Positions 5,250 through 5,657 of a stretch of DNA of 5,657 bases are shown piece after piece; positions within the stretch are counted from its first letter, which is position 1; each line of letters begins with the position of its first letter. Location: the NCBI GenBank assembly GCA_021158375.1, contig JAGGUS010000294.1, forward strand, positions 1 through 5,657. Reading direction: 5' to 3'. The stretch comes from Thermoprotei archaeon. Its GTDB lineage: Archaea; Thermoproteota; Thermoprotei; QMSL01; B3-G16. The translations under genes and the position numbers were made by a program. The notes under the pieces were generated by a model. That model was not told the origin of the DNA. It searched no databases and was given only the letters and a program-made list of their open reading frames with translations.

Positions 5250-5657
5250 ATGGTTAGTAATGAGAGGAAAGAAAAAGAATTCGAATATCTCGACCATACT
5301 GCAGATGTGTACATTAAAGCTTATGGTAAAAGTCTAGATGAGGCATTCGAGAATGCAGCTAAGGCTATGTTTAATGTAATGACAGATGTAGACAAAATTA
5401 CACCGAATATAGTGCGAGAGGTAAACATTAAAGAAGAAGACTTAGAGGCACTCCTATATAGCTGGCTTGAGAATTTATTGGTACTCTTCGATTCAGAGGG
5501 CTTGGTCTTCTCAAAGTTTAAAGTAAAGATAGAGAAAAGGAATGACCATTACTTATTAAAGGGAAGAGCTTGGGGAGAGAGATTTGATCCCAAAAAGCAT
5601 CCATCTAAAACAGAGGTCAAAGCGGTTACATACTCTTTAATGGAAATTCATGAAGAA
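5250..5657 (+). CDS. Archease, RtcB tRNA-ligase cofactor (3' end cut by window edge)
   Basis: The frame is open from the ATG at 5250 to the window edge, giving 136 residues with no stop. The sequence is archease (DUF101): FEYLDHTADVYIKAYGKSLD (11-30), then EAFENAAKAMFNVMTD (31-46), LEALLYSWLENLLVLFD (65-81), GRAWGERFDP (105-114), KH (116-117) and EVKAVTY (122-128). Archease helps RtcB to be guanylylated and turn over many times when it seals tRNA exons after intron removal. The family usually ends about ten residues further on, in a short strand with a conserved Asp that lies outside the window. A GAGAGGG six bases before the ATG supports this start, and an in-frame stop lies 30 bases upstream. 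It is divergent from the secreted-protein gene and has its own promoter. Confidence 0.93.
   Translation, partial: MVSNERKEKEFEYLDHTADVYIKAYGKSLDEAFENAAKAMFNVMTDVDKITPNIVREVNIKEEDLEALLYSWLENLLVLFDSEGLVFSKFKVKIEKRNDHYLLKGRAWGERFDPKKHPSKTEVKAVTYSLMEIHEE

Noticed and set aside
1..5657. A defence island, CRISPR array, transposon or integrated element.
   Set aside because: No direct repeat array, terminal inverted repeats, transposase, integrase or restriction gene was found on either strand. Apart from the orphan secreted protein, the genes are ordinary chromosomal ones.

Overview
The window looks like the chromosome of a thermophilic archaeon of the TACK group outside Crenarchaeota in the strict sense. 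The evidence is a proofreading subunit of DNA polymerase D (absent from Crenarchaeota proper), a pyruvoyl SAM decarboxylase next to a Thermus/ACL5-type aminopropyltransferase, archease, an intron-containing tRNA-Ser(CGA), AT-rich coding DNA that uses ATA, TTA and AGG/AGA codons freely, and tRNA stems that are entirely G:C. The sequence alone does not decide between Korarchaeia, Methanomethylicia, Nezhaarchaeia, Caldarchaeia and related groups.

Layout. Bases 1-123 may hold the tail of an unrecognised plus-strand gene. It overlaps the start of a complete DUF99 gene (95-661, Endonuclease V-like fold). Facing that gene, with a 20-base overlap of the 3' ends, is a minus-strand pair: a DUF429/COG2410 RNase H-fold protein (1890-2441), then the PolD small subunit DP1 (642-1883). 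The pair starts at a bidirectional promoter region (2442-2575). The plus strand of that region opens the polyamine operon: speD (2576-2956) overlaps speE (2928-3872) by 29 bases. A tRNA-Ser(CGA) gene with a 24-base intron and an encoded CCA follows (3923-4036). Six bases beyond it ends a minus-strand gene for a secreted, sequon-rich protein of unknown function (4043-5032). A 217-base divergent promoter region separates that gene from archease (5250 to the window edge).

How the genes fit together. SpeD makes decarboxylated SAM and SpeE transfers its aminopropyl group to agmatine or a polyamine, so the overlapping pair is one short pathway. DP1 supplies the 3'-5' exonuclease of PolD and appears to be co-transcribed with a putative nuclease of unknown substrate. 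With the DUF99 protein, three consecutive genes have nuclease-type folds. Archease assists the RtcB ligase that joins tRNA exons, and the window also carries an intron-containing tRNA that needs this step.

I did not find a clearly new defence or mobile system. The most open questions are the DUF429-DP1 pairing, the orphan secreted protein beside the tRNA, and the imperfect splice motif of the tRNA intron. No CRISPR array, insertion sequence or replication origin was seen, and no intergenic stretch exceeds 300 bases.
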